Of a stretch of 60,639 nt of DNA, positions 54,232 through 60,639 are shown piece by piece. The notes beneath the pieces are model-generated. The model was given only the letters and a program-made list of their open reading frames with translations. It was not told where the DNA came from and did not search any database. The translations under genes were made by a program, and so were the position numbers. The stretch is from Mameliella sp. CS4 (GTDB lineage Bacteria > Pseudomonadota > Alphaproteobacteria > Rhodobacterales > Rhodobacteraceae), in the NCBI RefSeq assembly GCF_019392335.1, contig NZ_JAHXRQ010000026.1, forward strand, positions 1-60,639, read 5' to 3'. The number at the start of each line of letters is the position of its first letter. The first letter of the stretch is position 1.

Positions 54232-54645
54232 TTACCAGTCCTCGCGGACCACGACGCGGGTCTTGATCGGCAGCTTCATGGCGGCCAGACGCAGCGCCTC
54301 GCGGGCGATTTCCTCGTTCACGCCGTCGATCTCGAACATCACGCGACCGGGCTTGACCTTGCAGGTCCAGCGGTCGACCGAGCCCTTACCCTTACCCATA
54401 CGAACTTCGATGGGCTTGGCGGTCACGGGGGTGTCCGGGAAGATACGGATCCAGACGCGGCCCTGACGCTTCATGTGACGCGTCATGGCACGACGGGCTG
54501 CCTCGATCTGGCGCGCGGTCACGCGCTCGGGCTCAAGAGCCTTGAGGCCGTAGCCGCCAAAGTTCAGATCGGAACCGCCCTTGGCCAGGCCCTTGATACG
54601 GCCCTTCTGAACCTTGCGGAATTTAGTACGCTTTGGCTGAAGCAT
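54232..54645 (-). CDS. rplP: 50S ribosomal protein L16
   Basis: 137 residues; MLQPKRTKFRKVQKGRIKG and RIFPDTPVTAKPIEVRMGKG are diagnostic. Two bases separate it from rpsC. Confidence 0.98.
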   Translation of the reverse strand: MLQPKRTKFRKVQKGRIKGLAKGGSDLNFGGYGLKALEPERVTARQIEAARRAMTRHMKRQGRVWIRIFPDTPVTAKPIEVRMGKGKGSVDRWTCKVKPGRVMFEIDGVNEEIAREALRLAAMKLPIKTRVVVREDW

Positions 54646-54647
54646 GG

Positions 54648-55382
54648 TTACCTCCGATCATCCCGGCGGCCGCCACCGGCACCACGGGGGGCCGGACCGT
54701 CCTGGAGTTCCTGGTTCTTGCGGTCGCGGGCTTGCGGATCATGTTCCATGATCTCACCCTTGAAGATCCAGACCTTGATGCCGATGATGCCGTAAGGCGT
54801 GGTTGCCTCGACGTTGGCATAGTCGATGTCGGCGCGCAGCGTGTGCAGCGGCACGCGGCCTTCGCGGTACCATTCGGTCCGTGCGATTTCCGCGCCACCC
54901 AGACGGCCAGCCACGTTCACCCGGATACCCTGGGCGCCCATGCGCATGGCGTTCTGCACAGCCCGCTTCATCGCGCGGCGGAAGGAGACACGGCGCTCCA
55001 GCTGCTGGGCGATCGACTCGCCGACCAGCTGTGCGTCGAGCTCGGGCTTGCGGACCTCAACGATGTTGAGGTGCAGTTCCGAGTCGGTCATCGACGAGAG
55101 CTTCTTGCGCAGCACCTCGATGTCCGCGCCCTTCTTGCCGATGATGACACCGGGGCGCGCGGTATGCACCGTGACGCGGCACTTCTTGTGCGGACGCTCG
55201 ATGATAACGCGGCTGATGCCAGCCTGCTTCGGCGGGTTGCGGTACTCGTTGAAGATGAACTCGCGGATCTTGAGATCCTCGAGAAGCAGATCACCATAGT
55301 CCTTGGTGTCGGCGTACCAGCGGCTGTCCCAGGTGCGGTTCACCTGCAGGCGCATGCCGATCGGATTGGTCTTGTTACCCAT
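54648..55382 (-). CDS. rpsC: 30S ribosomal protein S3
   Basis: 244 residues; GNKTNPIGMRLQVNRTWDSR, the KH-domain GxxG in VIIGKKGADIEVL, and the C-terminal half GIKVWIFKGEIMEHDP. A short basic tail follows (GGGRRDDRR). It overlaps the rplV stop by one base (TAATG). Confidence 0.98.
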   Translation of the reverse strand: MGNKTNPIGMRLQVNRTWDSRWYADTKDYGDLLLEDLKIREFIFNEYRNPPKQAGISRVIIERPHKKCRVTVHTARPGVIIGKKGADIEVLRKKLSSMTDSELHLNIVEVRKPELDAQLVGESIAQQLERRVSFRRAMKRAVQNAMRMGAQGIRVNVAGRLGGAEIARTEWYREGRVPLHTLRADIDYANVEATTPYGIIGIKVWIFKGEIMEHDPQARDRKNQELQDGPAPRGAGGGRRDDRR

Positions 55383-55762
55383 TAGGCTTGCTCCTCAACC
55401 TGGCGCACCTTGATGGTGAGTTCCGAGAACGGCTTGTTGATCCGGCCAAAACGACCGCGGGCCCGGGGGCGTCCGCGCTTCATGACCAGGTTCTTGCCCA
55501 CGTAAGCCTCGGCAACGACGAGTTCGTCGACGTCCAGACCGTGGTTGTTCTCGGCGTTGGCGATGGCCGACTGCAGGCACTTTCTCACGTCAACGGCGAT
55601 CCGCTTTTTCGAGAAGGTCAGGTCCGTGAGGGCCTTGTCCACCTTCTTGCCGCGGATCAACTGTGCGACGAGGTTGAGTTTCTGCGGGCTGGTGCGCAGC
55701 ATGCGCAGCTTTGCCATCGCTTCGTTGTCCGCCACGCGGCGGGGATTCTTATCCTTGCCCAT
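55382..55762 (-). CDS. rplV: 50S ribosomal protein L22
   Basis: 126 residues; RMLRTSPQKLNLVAQLIRG and RGRPRARGRFGRINKPFSEL, the loop lining the exit tunnel, identify L22. Confidence 0.98.
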   Translation of the reverse strand: MGKDKNPRRVADNEAMAKLRMLRTSPQKLNLVAQLIRGKKVDKALTDLTFSKKRIAVDVRKCLQSAIANAENNHGLDVDELVVAEAYVGKNLVMKRGRPRARGRFGRINKPFSELTIKVRQVEEQA

Positions 55763-55765
55763 GGC

Positions 55766-56044
55766 TTACTTCCTCTTCGCTTTCTTGTCGGCTGCGTGAC
55801 CGTAGTAGGTACGGGTCGGTGCATATTCGCCGAACTTCTGGCCGATCATGTCCTCGGACACGTTGACCGGGATATGCTTCTGGCCGTTGTAGACGCCAAA
55901 CGTCAGACCCACGAACTGGGGCAGGATCGTCGAGCGGCGCGACCAGATCTTGATGACTTCGTTGCGGCCCGATTCACGCGACTTCTCTGCCTTCTTGAGG
56001 ACATAGGAATCGACGAACGGACCTTTCCAGACGGAACGCGACAT
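55766..56044 (-). CDS. rpsS: 30S ribosomal protein S19
   Basis: 92 residues; MSRSVWKGPFVDSYVLKKAE and VGLTFGVYNGQKHIPVNVSE are diagnostic. Confidence 0.98.
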   Translation of the reverse strand: MSRSVWKGPFVDSYVLKKAEKSRESGRNEVIKIWSRRSTILPQFVGLTFGVYNGQKHIPVNVSEDMIGQKFGEYAPTRTYYGHAADKKAKRK

Positions 56045-56047
56045 GGA

Positions 56048-56890
56048 TTACCGCCCCTTCTTCTTGGCGTGGCGCGAGCGGATGATCAGCTTCTGCGACG
56101 CCTTGTTGGTGTTGCGGGTGCGCTTGCCCTTGGTCGGCTTGCCCCAGGGCGTCACCGGGTGACGACCACCCGAGGTCCGGCCTTCACCACCGCCGTGCGG
56201 GTGGTCGATCGGGTTCATGACGACACCGCGGACGGAGGGACGCTTGCCCATGTGGCGGACGCGACCGGCCTTGCCGAGGTTCTGGTTCGAGTTGTCGGGG
56301 TTCGAGACCGCGCCAACCGTGGCCAGGCATTCCTGGCGGACCAGGCGCAGCTCGCCCGAGCTGAGGCGGATCTGGGCATAGCCACCGTCACGGCCGACGA
56401 ACTGGGCATAGGTGCCCGCGGCGCGTGCGATCTGGCCACCCTTGCCGGGCTTCAGCTCGATGTTGTGGACGATGGTACCGATCGGCATGCCGCTGAAGGG
56501 CATGCAGTTGCCGGGCTTGATGTCCGCTTTGGTCGAGGAAACGACCTTGTCGCCCACGCCCAGGCGCTGGGGGGCGAGGATGTAGGCCTGTTCGCCGTCG
56601 TCATACTGGACGAGCGCGATGAAGGCGGTACGGTTGGGGTCATATTCGATGCGCACCACGATGCCGTTGACATCGAATTTGTTGCGCTTGAAATCGACGA
56701 TCCGGTAGAGGCGTTTTGCGCCACCGCCGCGGCGGCGAGCGGTAATCCGTCCGGTGTTGTTCCGGCCACCCTTCTTCGTCAGACCTTCGGTGAGGGCCTT
56801 GACGGGGCGTCCTTTGTACAGCTCCGAACGGTCGATCAGCACCAGCCCGCGCTGGCCCGGCGTCGTCGGCTTGTACGACTTGAGTGCCAT
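56048..56890 (-). CDS. rplB: 50S ribosomal protein L2
   Basis: 280 residues; LKSYKPTTPGQRGLVLIDRS, with the peptidyl-transferase-region segment MNPIDHPHGGGEGRTSGGRH containing the conserved histidine. It starts a block of its own: a 254-base spacer with two similar hairpins separates it from the inserted gene upstream. Confidence 0.98.
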   Translation of the reverse strand: MALKSYKPTTPGQRGLVLIDRSELYKGRPVKALTEGLTKKGGRNNTGRITARRRGGGAKRLYRIVDFKRNKFDVNGIVVRIEYDPNRTAFIALVQYDDGEQAYILAPQRLGVGDKVVSSTKADIKPGNCMPFSGMPIGTIVHNIELKPGKGGQIARAAGTYAQFVGRDGGYAQIRLSSGELRLVRQECLATVGAVSNPDNSNQNLGKAGRVRHMGKRPSVRGVVMNPIDHPHGGGEGRTSGGRHPVTPWGKPTKGKRTRNTNKASQKLIIRSRHAKKKGR

Positions 56891-56914
56891 GCTTTCTGTC
56901 TTCCGTTAGCTAGC

Positions 56915-57049
56915 GCCCCGGAAAGGGTCCGGGGCTATGTGAAAGGCCCCTCGACATACGTCCGCAGGTGCCCGGTGGTATAGGCCCCCGAAGGTGCCCG
57001 AATCTGTGTCTCCGCAGACAATAGCAAAGCCCCGGACGAATCCGGGGCT
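56915..57049 (-). promoter_or_regulatory. twin hairpins in the rplB leader region
   Basis: Two stems share the same core: GCCCCGGA/TCCGGGGC at 56915-56935 (loop 5) and AGCCCCGGA/TCCGGGGCT at 57028-57049 (UUCG in the RNA loop). The distal one is followed by TTTG on the minus strand and may terminate the upstream gene. The proximal one lies 24 bases before the rplB ATG and could be regulatory. The rest of 57050-57144 shows nothing recognisable. Confidence 0.5.
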
Positions 57050-57144
57050 GCTGCGGATGGGGTCGTTTAGTCGATGTAAACTTGGGCGTCAATCCACCTG
57101 CTGTTCGACACCCCATTTTCCCGCCTACCCCGTACTAGTCCCCA

Positions 57145-57627
57145 TCAGTTTTTCCTACGCTTGCATTGGTAGGTCAGATCTGTGCGTTCAATCGTCCAGA
57201 CCACAACATCCCTGGACACGAACTTCGGATATGCCGGAAACACGCCTCGGACAGCGCCTTCTGACATGGACTTGCCGGCATTGGGGACCCAAGCGGTTCG
57301 GCCATCCAACTTGTCCTCAACCCGTTTCACACGCATATTGTTTGCATAGACCTTTCCCTTGCGAACTCGGACTCGGGCGTCAAAACTTGCCTTGCTCAGC
57401 AAAGTAGATCGCCTTTCACTTCCCGGGATGAAGAGCGTACCAACGCCACTTACTCTTTTTCCGTTGAAAGTCCTGGTATCGGAATAGACAGAAACAACTT
57501 GTCCCTGTCTTTTCGTCTCCATTTTGCAATCCCAGGTGCCGATCAAAAGCTCTTCAATCGTTTGGGCTGACGAAATCCTCGGCGAAAGCAAAAAAGCGGC
57601 CAAAAACAACGAAAAAAAACGTGACAA
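57145..57627 (-). CDS. secreted protein of unknown function inserted between rplW and rplB
   Basis: 160 residues. A signal peptide (SRFFSLFLAAFLLSPRISSA) is followed by TIEELLIGTWDCKMETKRQG, reminiscent of small lipocalin-like proteins, and two cysteines (WDCKM, YQCKRR) that could pair. The start is TTG 57627, supported by GAGGAGG five bases upstream; no ATG fits. The gene and its flanks are markedly poorer in GC than the ribosomal genes around it, suggesting recent acquisition. Function unknown. Confidence 0.65.
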   Translation of the reverse strand: MSRFFSLFLAAFLLSPRISSAQTIEELLIGTWDCKMETKRQGQVVSVYSDTRTFNGKRVSGVGTLFIPGSERRSTLLSKASFDARVRVRKGKVYANNMRVKRVEDKLDGRTAWVPNAGKSMSEGAVRGVFPAYPKFVSRDVVVWTIERTDLTYQCKRRKN

Positions 57628-57773
57628 ACTCGCCTCCTCAACATGAATCAGATATTTGGTCTTCTTTGGTGAAAATTGCGCAGCAGCCTCACCAACCTTC
57701 GAAAGTGTCTCATTTCCCCGAAGCGGGGTCGACCACGAATACGCTCCCTAAAAATATCTTCCCGCCAAACAGA

Positions 57774-57803
57774 AAAGGCCCCCGCATCACTGCGAGGGCC
57801 TTT
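57774..57803 (-). terminator. terminator after rplW
   Basis: A 13-bp stem with one G-T pair (57774-57786 with 57791-57803) and a 4-base loop. On the minus strand the stem runs into TTTTCTGTTT. It closes the tuf-to-rplW block. Confidence 0.85.
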
Positions 57804-57811
57804 CCATTTTC

Positions 57812-57834
57812 CGTAGGGCGGGGTTCACCCCGCC
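57812..57834 (+). repeat. REP-like hairpin, third copy
   Basis: A 23-base unit beginning CGTAGGGCGGGGTTC and ending CCCCGCC. It is identical in sense to the reverse of the copy at 33324-33346 and two-thirds similar in loop to 33354-33376. It lies just after the rplW stop. Confidence 0.75.
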
Positions 57835-57841
57835 GACGCAC

Positions 57842-58138
57842 TCAAAGACCGGTGTTCACGTCGATCGTGTTGCCCTCTTCGAGGGTGACATAGGCCTTCT
57901 TGACGTCCTTGCGGCGGCCCATCTGGCCGCGGAAACGCTTTTGCTTGCCCTTGGTGATGGTCGTGTTGACCGCCTTCACCTTGACACCGAACAGCGCCTC
58001 GACCGCTTCCTTGATCTGCGGTTTGGCCGCGTCGATCGCCACTTCGAAGACCACCGCGCCGTTCTCGGACGCCATGGTGGATTTCTCGGTGATGATCGGC
58101 TTGCGGATCACGTCGTAATGTTCTGCCTTCGCGCTCAT
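57842..58138 (-). CDS. rplW: 50S ribosomal protein L23
   Basis: 98 residues; YDVIRKPIITEKSTMASENG and KRFRGQMGRRKDVKKAYVTL are signatures. Its ATG overlaps the rplD stop (ATGA). Confidence 0.98.
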   Translation of the reverse strand: MSAKAEHYDVIRKPIITEKSTMASENGAVVFEVAIDAAKPQIKEAVEALFGVKVKAVNTTITKGKQKRFRGQMGRRKDVKKAYVTLEEGNTIDVNTGL

Positions 58139-58752
58139 TTCAGACGAGCCTCCAGTGCTTCGACACCCGCCTTGGTCAGAACCAGCGTGTCACGCTTGAG
58201 GATGTCATAGACGTTTGCGCCCTGGCTCGGCAGCACATCGAGACCTTCGATGTTGGCCGCTGCGCGGACGAAGTTTTCGCTGACCTCGGCGCCGTCGATG
58301 ATCAGCGCGCGCTTCCAGCCCAGGTTCGCGACCTGCTTGGCAAGGGTCTTGCTCTTGCCGTCGCAGTCCGCTGCCTCGATCACCACCAGCGACCCGTCCT
58401 TCACCTTGGACGAGAGCGCGTGCATCAGGCCCAGCTTGCGGACCTTCTTGGGCAGCTCATGGCCGTGCGAACGCGGGGTCGGACCCTTGTAGATGCCACC
58501 CTTGCGGAAGATCGGCGCGTTGCGGGAGCCGTGGCGTGCGCCGCCGGTGCCCTTCTGGCGATAGATCTTCTTCTTGGAGTAGGACACTTCCGAGCGGGTC
58601 TTGACCTTGTGCGTACCGGCCTGCGCCTTGTTGCGCTGCCAGCGGACGACGCGGTGGAGAATGTCGGCGCGCGGCTCCAGCCCGAACAGGGCCTCGTCCA
58701 GCTCGACTTCGCCCGCGGCACCGCCGTCGAGATTGATCACGTCGAGTTTCAT
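58135..58752 (-). CDS. rplD: 50S ribosomal protein L4
   Basis: 205 residues; RQKGTGGARHGSRNAPIFRK is the tunnel-loop signature. L4 autoregulates the S10 operon in E. coli. ATGA overlaps at both ends couple it to rplC and rplW. Confidence 0.98.
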   Translation of the reverse strand: MKLDVINLDGGAAGEVELDEALFGLEPRADILHRVVRWQRNKAQAGTHKVKTRSEVSYSKKKIYRQKGTGGARHGSRNAPIFRKGGIYKGPTPRSHGHELPKKVRKLGLMHALSSKVKDGSLVVIEAADCDGKSKTLAKQVANLGWKRALIIDGAEVSENFVRAAANIEGLDVLPSQGANVYDILKRDTLVLTKAGVEALEARLK

Positions 58753-59588
58753 TCGTCGCCTTCCTTCTTCTCGGCTTCGATTTCAGCCTCGGCGGCCTTC
58801 AGCGCTTCGGCTTCGGCGGCGGCCTGCTCTTCGGCAAGACGCTTGGCTTCGGCTTCGGCCTCTGCGGCTGCGGCTTCTGCGGCTTCCTCGGCGGCTTTCA
58901 TCGCTTCCCGCTTGGCGCTCATCAGCGCGGCGGGGAGAATGACGTTCTCCGGGGTCGGCTTCTTGACAGCGTCCTTGACGGTCACCCAGGATCCCTTGGG
59001 GCCGGGAACGGCACCCTTGATCATGATGATGCCACGGTCGCTGTCGGTGCGGACGACCTGCAGGTTCTGCGTGGTCACGCGGACAGAGCCCATGTGGCCG
59101 GCCATCTTCTTGCCCTTGAACACCTTGCCGGGGTTCTGACACTGGCCTGTCGAGCCGTGCGAACGGTGCGAGATCGACACACCGTGCGTGGCGCGCAGAC
59201 CGCCGAAGTTGTGGCGCTTCATGCCACCGGCAAAACCTTTACCGATGGTGATGCCGCTGACGTCCACGAACTGACCTTCGAAGTAGTGGTCGGCGATGAT
59301 TTCCTCACCCACTTCGATCAGGTTCTCGGGGTCGACGCGGAATTCCACGACTTTCCGCTTGGGTTCGACCTTGGCAACGGCGAAATGGCCGCGCATCGCC
59401 TGGCTGACGCGCTTGACCTTTGCGGTACCGGCGCCCAGCTGGACAGCGGTATAGCCGTGCTGGTCATTTGTGCGCTGCGCGACAACCTGAAGGGTGTCGA
59501 GTTGCAGCACGGTGACGGGGATCTGCTTGCCGTCTTCCATGAAGAGACGGGTCATGCCGATCTTCTTTGCGATCACTCCAGAGCGCAT
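58749..59588 (-). CDS. rplC: 50S ribosomal protein L3 with long acidic tail
   Basis: 279 residues. The L3 core (RSGVIAKKIGMTRLFMEDGK, RATHGVSISHRSHGSTGQCQ) fills about 210. The remaining ~65 are an Ala/Glu/Lys-rich predicted helix (AAEAEAEAKRLAEEQAAAEA). ATG 59588 is preferred because GGGAGG lies nine bases upstream; ATG 59594 would leave only three. Confidence 0.96.
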   Translation of the reverse strand: MRSGVIAKKIGMTRLFMEDGKQIPVTVLQLDTLQVVAQRTNDQHGYTAVQLGAGTAKVKRVSQAMRGHFAVAKVEPKRKVVEFRVDPENLIEVGEEIIADHYFEGQFVDVSGITIGKGFAGGMKRHNFGGLRATHGVSISHRSHGSTGQCQNPGKVFKGKKMAGHMGSVRVTTQNLQVVRTDSDRGIIMIKGAVPGPKGSWVTVKDAVKKPTPENVILPAALMSAKREAMKAAEEAAEAAAAEAEAEAKRLAEEQAAAEAEALKAAEAEIEAEKKEGDE

Positions 59589-59603
59589 GTTCATCGGCCT
59601 CCC

Positions 59604-59909
59604 TTATACCTTGATTTCGACGTCAACGCCGGCGGCGAGGTCGAGCTTCATCAGGGCGTCCACGGTCTGCGGGGTCGGATCGACGATGTCCAGCAGGCGC
59701 TTGTGCGTGCGGATCTCGAACTGGTCGCGCGACTTCTTGTTGACGTGCGGACCACGCAGAACGGTATATTTCTCGATCTTGTTCGGCAGCGGGATGGGAC
59801 CGCGGACCGTTGCGCCGGTGCGCTTGGCGGTGTTGACGATTTCCTGGGTGCTGGCGTCCAGCACGCGGTAATCGAACGCCTTGAGCCGGATACGGATGTT
59901 CTGGTTCAT
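59604..59909 (-). CDS. rpsJ: 30S ribosomal protein S10
   Basis: 101 residues; NQNIRIRLKAFDYRVLDAST and RGPHVNKKSRDQFEIRTHKR are diagnostic. ATG 59909 is chosen over the long frame. The spacer to tuf (59910-60045) has a palindrome GGGCGCCC occurring twice (59991-60011), able to form a hairpin without a U-tract. Confidence 0.97.
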   Translation of the reverse strand: MNQNIRIRLKAFDYRVLDASTQEIVNTAKRTGATVRGPIPLPNKIEKYTVLRGPHVNKKSRDQFEIRTHKRLLDIVDPTPQTVDALMKLDLAAGVDVEIKV

Positions 59910-60045
59910 TGAACAGCCTTGTTCACGATGTTGGGGTTGAGAGGAGGATCTGCGACCACCGCAAACCTTCGTCGAACCCGGAAGTGTCAGGGCGCCCCGG
60001 TCAGGGCGCCCTTCCTTGATTGTCAGCCGAGTGGCGCGGCGCGCC

Positions 60046-60639
<594 letters not shown>

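Noticed and set aside
57621..57893. 90-residue plus-strand frame in the AT-rich island
   Set aside because: Crosses the rplW terminator, the REP-like hairpin and the rplW 3' end; no ribosome binding site.
59991..60011. GGGCGCCC repeat as a tuf terminator
   Set aside because: Forms a hairpin but lacks a U-tract, and tuf is normally read through into rpsJ.

Overview
This 60.6 kb window is high-GC chromosomal DNA of an alphaproteobacterium, most likely a marine Rhodobacterales/Roseobacter-group species. The inference rests on protein sequence character, the fused indolepyruvate oxidoreductase, RTX proteins with aspartate/glycine-rich repeats, FnrL-type regulatory sites, an S13 gene starting with TTG, and a ribosomal-protein superoperon broken up by unrelated genes. 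I ran no database search; names come from recognised motifs and family resemblance.

Layout. 1-6.1 kb: the start of an unrecognised gene at the left edge, a PPP-type phosphoesterase, and two RTX calcium-binding proteins. The larger RTX protein carries a glycosidase-like N-terminus and a DUF4214 region. 6.1-11.1 kb: a split ferric-iron ABC transporter (permease on +, substrate-binding protein on -), with a CadC/ToxR-like membrane regulator and a secreted cupin between its parts. 11.3-14.2 kb: a single-domain response regulator and a CheB-CheR-PAS fusion. 14.6-20.8 kb: a FadB/FadJ-type beta-oxidation enzyme, the fused indolepyruvate ferredoxin oxidoreductase, and a divergent Lrp regulator, suggesting aromatic or branched amino-acid catabolism. 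20.9-29.5 kb: PEP synthase, a Ca2+-type P-ATPase, a PHA synthase and an APH/P-loop kinase. Three FNR-type palindromes sit in front of these genes, so this looks like a low-oxygen regulon. 29.7-32.6 kb: tRNA-Lys, dapF, mtaB and a PaiB-like flavoprotein.

32.8-60.6 kb, nearly all on the minus strand, holds the S10, spc and alpha ribosomal operons in conventional order: tuf (cut by the right edge), rpsJ, rplC, rplD, rplW, rplB, rpsS, rplV, rpsC, rplP, rpmC, rpsQ, rplN, rplX, rplE, rpsN, rpsH, rplF, rplR, rpsE, rpmD, rplO, secY, adk, rpsM, rpsK, rpoA, rplQ. The order is interrupted in four places. After rplW come a terminator, a REP-like hairpin and an AT-rich secreted-protein gene. After rplP come a terminator and six genes (DMP19-like, lysozyme-like, 2OG oxygenase, hybrid kinase, a hypothetical, VasI-like). 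After rpmD come a terminator and an MBL hydrolase, two translationally coupled cytochromes P450, a DEAD-box helicase and a membrane protein. After adk comes a small secreted protein.

The most interesting signals are: the P450 pair, whose start codon and Shine-Dalgarno are built into an intrinsic terminator hairpin; the three-site FNR cluster; the phased GTAC operator-like array in the convergent gap between the paiB-like gene and rplQ; and the glycosidase-RTX-DUF4214 protein. I see no CRISPR array, transposase, integrase or prophage.
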